The notes under the pieces are model-generated. The model made no database searches. It was given only the letters and a program-made list of their open reading frames with translations, and was not told where the DNA came from. DNA of 54,064 nt from Nitriliruptoraceae bacterium (lineage in GTDB: Bacteria; Actinomycetota; Nitriliruptoria; Nitriliruptorales; Nitriliruptoraceae). The DNA lies in the NCBI GenBank assembly GCA_020832455.1, contig JAFIEQ010000008.1, positions 1 through 54,064 on the forward strand, in the 5' to 3' direction. Below, piece by piece: positions 49,981 through 54,064 of the stretch. The position numbers and the translations under genes were made by a program. Each line of letters begins with the position of its first letter. Within the stretch, counting starts at the first letter, position 1.

Positions 49981-50271
49981 CGCGATCCCGAGCAGACCCC
50001 CAGCGCCCGCATCCTGCGCGCCATGCGCGATGGCCCCGTGCCATTCTTCCGCTTTGCCATGGACGCATCCGAGCGCCATGCCCGCCATTTCCGCGACCAT
50101 CCCCTCGACCCGGCAAGCCAGTCCCGATTCCAGGAACAGAGCGCGGAATCTTTGCGTCGGCAGTCCGAGATCGAGGCCGCCGACAGCATGGATTTCGCCA
50201 CCTATCGGCAGCAGTACATCGAGCAGGAACTGCTGCCTGGCAGGACGCCCGCCACAGCCGGGACGGGCTGA
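49921..50271 (+). pseudogene. gshA: C-terminal part of glutamate-cysteine ligase
   Basis: About 116 residues in frame with the upstream fragment: HGGDDHARAVAAQLGRIRDP, TPSARILRAM, FFRFAMDASERHARHFRDHP, QSAESLRRQSEIEAADSMDF and a Tyr-rich end. From memory this is the usual C-terminus of proteobacterial class I GshA (pattern DPxLTPSAR, then FF.FA...S..H, then Q..IEAADxxxF). The catalytic N-terminal 400 residues are absent. The stop overlaps the acpH start by one base (TGATG), as expected for a native gshA-acpH neighbourhood. Confidence 0.75.
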
Positions 50272-50882
50272 TGAATTTTCTCGCCCACCTGCTGCTGTCG
50301 GGTTCCGACCCGGATTGGCGGGCGGGTGGTTTTCTCGGTGACTTCATCCGTGGGCCCCTGAAAGGGGACAGGCCGGCAGCCATCGAGCGCGGCATTGCCC
50401 TGCACCGCCATGTGGATGCCGAAAGCGACCGCCACCCTGCAGTGCGCGAAGCGGCGCAGCTGTTTCCCCGGCCCTGCCGGCGCTGGGCACCGGTGGCCCT
50501 CGACGTGCTGTTCGATCACTTTCTCGCCCGCGACTTCCAGCACTGGCATCGCCAGCCGCTGACAGCTTTCAGCGGCGAGTGCTACGCCCAGCTCGATGCC
50601 CGCCGCGCCCACTTCACCGAGCCGGCGCGCCGCTTTCTCGATCGCATGGCCGAAGCCGATCTGCTGACCGCCTATGCCCAGCGCAGCCGCGTTCCCCGCG
50701 CCCTCGCCCACATCGCCACGCGCGCCCGTCACCGCAATCCGCTGGCAGAGATGGATGCCACCCTCGCGGACCTCGACACGGACCTGCATGCCGCCTTCGT
50801 GCGCCTGATGCCGACCCTTCTGACCAGCACCCGCGCGCGGATCGCGGCCGACTCTGATGAGTCCGGCCACGTGTCGCGCTAG
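50271..50882 (+). CDS. acpH: ACP phosphodiesterase (acyl-carrier-protein prosthetic group hydrolase)
   Basis: A 203-aa protein with the AcpH/DUF479 signature: MNFLAHLLLSGSDPDWRAGG at the start, FLGDFIRGPLKGDRPAAIER, GIALHRHVDAESDRHPAVRE (metal His and Asp residues of an HD-like site) and VALDVLFDHFLARDFQHW. It removes 4'-phosphopantetheine from ACP. This family is typical of gammaproteobacteria and not of actinobacteria. ATG 50271 follows the gshA stop directly. Confidence 0.9.
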   Translation: MNFLAHLLLSGSDPDWRAGGFLGDFIRGPLKGDRPAAIERGIALHRHVDAESDRHPAVREAAQLFPRPCRRWAPVALDVLFDHFLARDFQHWHRQPLTAFSGECYAQLDARRAHFTEPARRFLDRMAEADLLTAYAQRSRVPRALAHIATRARHRNPLAEMDATLADLDTDLHAAFVRLMPTLLTSTRARIAADSDESGHVSR

Positions 50883-50946
50883 ACTCCGGCGAGCTGGCAC
50901 GGGCGCCACCTGATTTCGAACAGCAACAGGAGACCGAGCAACCATC

Positions 50947-51933
50947 ATGAAAGCCGTACTGTGCAAGGCCTATGGCCCACCGGAATCCCTGGTCATCGAC
51001 GACATCCCCGAGCTGCAATGCGGACCGGGTCAGGCCCGCATTGCGGTCGAGGCCGTGGGCATCAACTTCCCCGACTGCCTGATGATCGAGGGCAAGTACC
51101 AGTTCAAGCCCGACTTCCCCTTCTCTCCCGGCGGCGAACTGTCCGGCACCGTGATCGAGGTGGGTGAGGGCGTGGGCAACGTGGCCGTGGGCGATCGCAT
51201 CTGCGGCGGCGGCGGTCATGGTGGCCTGGCTGAACAGATCGTCCTGCCGGCACAGGGGCTGCGGCCCATCCCGGACGGCATGGACATGACTACGGCTGCG
51301 GCCTGGAGCACCACCTACGGCACCAGCTACCACGCCCTGAAACAGCGCGGCCAGCTGCAGCCCGGCGAAACGCTGCTGGTCCTCGGCGCCGGCGGGGGCG
51401 TCGGCCTGGCCGCGGTGGAACTCGGCCACGCCATGGGGGCTCGCGTCATCGCTGCCGCCAGCTCCGAAGCCAAACTCGAAGCAGCCCGGGAAGCGGGTGC
51501 CGATGAATGCATCGACTACAGCGACGGCGAGCTGAAGGAGAAGGTGAAGGCCCTCACCGGGGGCCAGGGCGCCGACGTCATCTATGATCCCGTGGGTGGC
51601 CCGCTGTTCGACCAGTGCATGCGCAGCATCAACTGGAACGGTCGGGTGCTGATCGTCGGCTTCGTCGGCGGCGACATTCCCAAGGTCCCCACCAACCTGA
51701 TCCTGCTCAAGGGTTGCCAGGTCGTGGGTGTCTTCTACGGCTCCTTCGCCGCCATGGAACCTGAGGTCACGGCCCGCAACTGGGAGGAATTGCGTGACCT
51801 GTTCACCGCGGGTAAGATCAAGCCCAAGGTGAGCCGGGTCTATCCGTTTGGGGAAGCCGCCGCGGCACTGCGCTGCCTTGCCGATCGACAGGCCATCGGC
51901 AAGGTCGTGGTCCAGGTAGTCGAGGAGCGCTGA
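50947..51933 (+). CDS. NADPH:quinone oxidoreductase family protein (zinc-free MDR)
   Basis: A 328-aa medium-chain dehydrogenase/reductase. GroES-like N-terminus (MKAVLCKAYGPPESLVIDDI; INFPDCLMIEGKY), NADPH fold VLGAGGGVGLAAVELGHAMG, then DVIYDPVGGPLFDQCMRS. The zinc-binding Cys/His set is absent, as in quinone oxidoreductases. ATG 50947 has GGAGA upstream. A TAGACT box at 50880 overlapping the acpH stop could be its -10. Confidence 0.92.
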   Translation: MKAVLCKAYGPPESLVIDDIPELQCGPGQARIAVEAVGINFPDCLMIEGKYQFKPDFPFSPGGELSGTVIEVGEGVGNVAVGDRICGGGGHGGLAEQIVLPAQGLRPIPDGMDMTTAAAWSTTYGTSYHALKQRGQLQPGETLLVLGAGGGVGLAAVELGHAMGARVIAAASSEAKLEAAREAGADECIDYSDGELKEKVKALTGGQGADVIYDPVGGPLFDQCMRSINWNGRVLIVGFVGGDIPKVPTNLILLKGCQVVGVFYGSFAAMEPEVTARNWEELRDLFTAGKIKPKVSRVYPFGEAAAALRCLADRQAIGKVVVQVVEER

Positions 51934-51936
51934 CCC

Positions 51937-52434
51937 GTGACCAGGATGCTCGCCCCCAGACCGCTGTTCGCGGCCATGGCCATCGCCGCCGCCGGCCTGC
52001 TCGGGGCGGCCTTTTTCCTCGAGCACCAGATGGGTCTCGTGCCCTGCCCGCTGTGCATGATGCAGCGGATCTGGGTCGGCGTGGTCGGCATCGTCGCCCT
52101 GATCGCGGCGGCCTCCGGTGCAGGCTATCGGGTCGCCGCCGCAGGCGTGACCCTGGCGGCGCTGATCGGCAGCGGATTCTCCCTGCGCCAGCTCTGGCTG
52201 CAGAGCCTGCCGCCGGATCAGGTCCCGGCCTGCGGGCCCGACCTCTACTACATGATGGAAGTATTCCCCTTGAGCGACGTGCTGCGGGCCATGACCGTCG
52301 GCACCGGCGACTGCGCAGAAGTCCATCCCGTCCTGGGGCTGTCGATACCGGCCTGGGTGCTGATGGCATTCGTGGCCTTCATCGTCGCCGCACTCCTGGC
52401 CTGGCGGGGCACGGCTGCGGTCCGCGCCGGATGA
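51937..52434 (+). CDS. dsbB: Disulphide bond formation protein B
   Basis: A 165-aa, four-helix membrane protein that reoxidises DsbA using quinone. First periplasmic pair is CPLC in GLVPCPLCMMQRIWVGVVGI; second pair is Cys in VPACGPDLYYM and GTGDCAEVHP, as in the family. GTG 51937 lies three bases after the quinone oxidoreductase stop, so the two are cotranscribed. DsbB is a proteobacterial trait; actinobacteria mostly use VKOR. Confidence 0.92.
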   Translation: MTRMLAPRPLFAAMAIAAAGLLGAAFFLEHQMGLVPCPLCMMQRIWVGVVGIVALIAAASGAGYRVAAAGVTLAALIGSGFSLRQLWLQSLPPDQVPACGPDLYYMMEVFPLSDVLRAMTVGTGDCAEVHPVLGLSIPAWVLMAFVAFIVAALLAWRGTAAVRAG

Positions 52435-52441
52435 CCCACGC

Positions 52442-53152
52442 GTGAAACCCCGCAGCCTCCCGGAGCTTGCTCCGGAGCAGCGACGCATCCTGGTGGTCAA
52501 TGCCAAGGGTGGCTGTGGCAAGACCACGCTGACGACGAATCTGGCAGCCCTGTACGCCTCGTCGGGGGTCGATACCGCACTCGTGGACCACGATCCCCAG
52601 GGCTCCGCCAGTCAGTGGCTGAAAGCCCGAGCCGAGTCGCGGCCGGCCATTGCAGGCATCGCGCCCTGGAAACACACCGCCGACCCATCCACCACCCGCA
52701 GCTTCCAGATGCGGCCCGCCTTCGTGGCCCGCCGCGTGGTCATCGACACCCCCGCCGCCCTGTCCGCCAGCGACTTCGGGCGCTGGCTCGGCGAGGCGGA
52801 CCGGATCGTGATTCCCGTCCTGCCCTCCGCCATAGACATCAAGGCCGGCGCCCGCTTCATCGGCGATCTGCTGCTCGACCGCCACTTTCGTCACAAGCCG
52901 CTGCCGTTGACAGTGGTGGCCAACCGGGTGCGGCGCAACACCCTGGTGTTCCAAAAGCTCGAACGGTTCCTGATCTCCCTGCGCATTCCCTTCGTCGCCA
53001 CCTTCAGGGATCTTCAGGGTTACGTACGCGCCGCGGAATGTGGTGACGGCCTGTTCGAACTCCCGCGCGGCGGGGACGATCAGGAGTGGGCGTCATTCAT
53101 GGACCTGATCAACTGGATCGAGGCCCCGGCCAGCCCCCGCAGCATCAATTGA
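52442..53152 (+). CDS. ParA/MinD-family ATPase, orphan
   Basis: A 236-aa P-loop ATPase. Deviant Walker A LVVNAKGGCGKTTLTTNLAA (both Lys present), switch I VDHDPQGSASQW, and Walker B-like RRVVIDTPAALSASDFGRW. No ParB gene follows, so it belongs with the orphan ParA-like proteins seen near dsbB-type loci in gammaproteobacteria. GTG 52442. Its stop overlaps the stop of the convergent MFS gene inside TCAATTGA. Confidence 0.85.
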   Translation: MKPRSLPELAPEQRRILVVNAKGGCGKTTLTTNLAALYASSGVDTALVDHDPQGSASQWLKARAESRPAIAGIAPWKHTADPSTTRSFQMRPAFVARRVVIDTPAALSASDFGRWLGEADRIVIPVLPSAIDIKAGARFIGDLLLDRHFRHKPLPLTVVANRVRRNTLVFQKLERFLISLRIPFVATFRDLQGYVRAAECGDGLFELPRGGDDQEWASFMDLINWIEAPASPRSIN

Positions 53153-54064
53153 CAGGCGAGACCGGACTCGAGTTAAACGCTTCAGCGCTGCGCCGGCCAC
53201 GCGTCTCGTCGATCCTTGCAGCAATCCCCCAGGCCACCGCGAACAGCAGCACGCAGAACAGCATGGCCGTATGCAGGCCGAGGATCGCCTGCAGCAGCCC
53301 GATGGCCAAAAGCCCGAAGACGCCAGCCAGCCGAACCGACAAGCCCCAGAATCCGAAGAATTCGGACGTACGACTCAGCGGCGAGAACAATCCCACCAGG
53401 GTCCGCGCGGCCGACTGACTCGAACCCAGGCTCAGGCCCGAGACACAGCCCACCACCAGGAACACGTGCTGGGCCTGCCAATGGATGCCGGCGAAGCGGG
53501 CCAGCGCATCCACCAGCAGAGGCGTCCCCCAGATCAGGCCGATGGTCACCATCCACAGCATCAGAGTGATGCGATAGGTCCTTACCGCACCGATACGATC
53601 AGCCAGCGCCCCGAAGCCGAGGGCGCCCACGGCGGCCATGATCTGAACGATCACGAACATCAGGGTGCGGACATCGCTGTCCCAGCCAATCACCTGAGCC
53701 CCGTAGATGAACGAGAAGGTGATGATGATGGCGACACCGCTCATGGCGAAGAACACCGACAGCAGCAGGACAGCGAGATCCCGATGATCTTCCAGGTGCG
53801 TGAGCGTCGTACGCACGCGGTCGACCCCCGCATGCAGGTAGCCACGGGTTGCCGCCAGGGCGGGCGTTGCCCGGGGCTCCCGGACCCAGATGAAGGTCGG
53901 GAGTGCGGCCAACAGGAAGAATGCGGCAGCAAAGGGCCCCACCCAGCGGATGCGGTCGAAGTTCTCGAGACTCACTTCGCCCAAGACGAGCAGCACGAAC
54001 ACCGCCGACACCATGCCGCCGACGTAGCCCAGTGCCCAGCCAAAGCCCGAGATCTTGCCGAGGT
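53145..54064 (-). CDS. MFS transporter, UMF1/Atg22-like (5' end beyond window)
   Basis: The frame is open to the right edge, so the N-terminus is missing; 306 codons are visible. It starts inside the conserved region GKISGFGWALGYVGGMVSAV, typical of the UMF1 family in which a Gly-rich loop follows helix 3-4. Eight or so further helices follow, with LADRIGAVRTYRITLMLWMV as the second-half MFS motif and GLSLGSSQSAARTLVGLFSP late in the protein. Substrate unknown; related proteins export small molecules. Confidence 0.85.
   Translation of the reverse strand, partial: LGKISGFGWALGYVGGMVSAVFVLLVLGEVSLENFDRIRWVGPFAAAFFLLAALPTFIWVREPRATPALAATRGYLHAGVDRVRTTLTHLEDHRDLAVLLLSVFFAMSGVAIIITFSFIYGAQVIGWDSDVRTLMFVIVQIMAAVGALGFGALADRIGAVRTYRITLMLWMVTIGLIWGTPLLVDALARFAGIHWQAQHVFLVVGCVSGLSLGSSQSAARTLVGLFSPLSRTSEFFGFWGLSVRLAGVFGLLAIGLLQAILGLHTAMLFCVLLFAVAWGIAARIDETRGRRSAEAFNSSPVSPVN

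Noticed and set aside
49462-50271. A genuine bifunctional F420 reductase / glutathione synthesis fusion
   Set aside because: Only the non-catalytic C-terminus of GshA is present and the reductase lacks its own C-terminus; the composition shift at the same point favours a chimera.

Overview
Two genomes seem to be joined in this window. Positions 1 to about 49,900 look like one very GC-rich actinobacterium. The evidence is pervasive G/C at third codon positions, frequent GTG starts, an F420-dependent NADP reductase-like gene, a monoderm-type Tad/Flp pilus operon without a secretin, separate purS/purQ/purL, and a ctaC with a fused cytochrome c domain. A deep-branching class such as Nitriliruptoria would fit, but that is a guess. 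From about 49,900 to 54,064 the base composition drops and the genes (3' end of gshA, acpH, a quinone oxidoreductase, dsbB, parA, an MFS carrier) look gammaproteobacterial. The switch happens in frame inside one open reading frame, so a chimeric assembly is the simplest explanation.

Layout of the actinobacterial part. 1-5.1 kb: a TetR regulator (cut by the window edge) with two operator-like palindromes at its start, an OsmC-like protein, a methyltransferase, a TPR-LuxR regulator and a small membrane protein. 5.1-8.5 kb: a tightly overlapping four-gene minus-strand cassette with WXG100-like helical proteins, a membrane protein and a possibly EspG-like protein; this is the best candidate for an undescribed system. 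8.6-11.2 kb: a fatty-acyl-CoA ligase and a membrane-anchored cupredoxin. 11.5-21.9 kb: haem A synthesis (ctaB, ctaA), an SGNH hydrolase, a 3TM-cupredoxin, aa3-type cytochrome oxidase (ctaF, ctaE, ctaD, ctaC) and an ABC-2 transporter. At 22.1 kb a short intergenic block has the make-up of a small RNA gene: promoter, two abutting hairpins and a T tract. 22.4-27.4 kb: prmA, a lipoprotein, an RNA uracil methyltransferase, a small unknown protein and a MATE exporter.

27.4-36.6 kb: a nine-gene Tad/Flp pilus operon (cpaB, tadZ, tadA, tadB, tadC, flp and three TadE/TadG-like pseudopilins), a divergent excisionase-type HTH gene with a good promoter, and a LysM membrane protein coupled to an unknown gene. 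37-40.6 kb: a Ser/Thr kinase with an extracellular FG-GAP-like sensor domain, translationally coupled to an NDH-2-like oxidoreductase, then a HAD hydrolase. 40.6-49.3 kb: de novo purine genes purF, purL, purQ and purS, with a carbonic anhydrase, a small membrane protein, an MFS carrier and unknown genes interleaved, then a DUF983 protein.

Many neighbouring genes overlap by four bases (ATGA, GTGA or TTGA), so translational coupling is the rule here. I saw no rRNA, tRNA, CRISPR array, insertion sequence or prophage genes. All family assignments come from reading motifs by eye; no database search was run.
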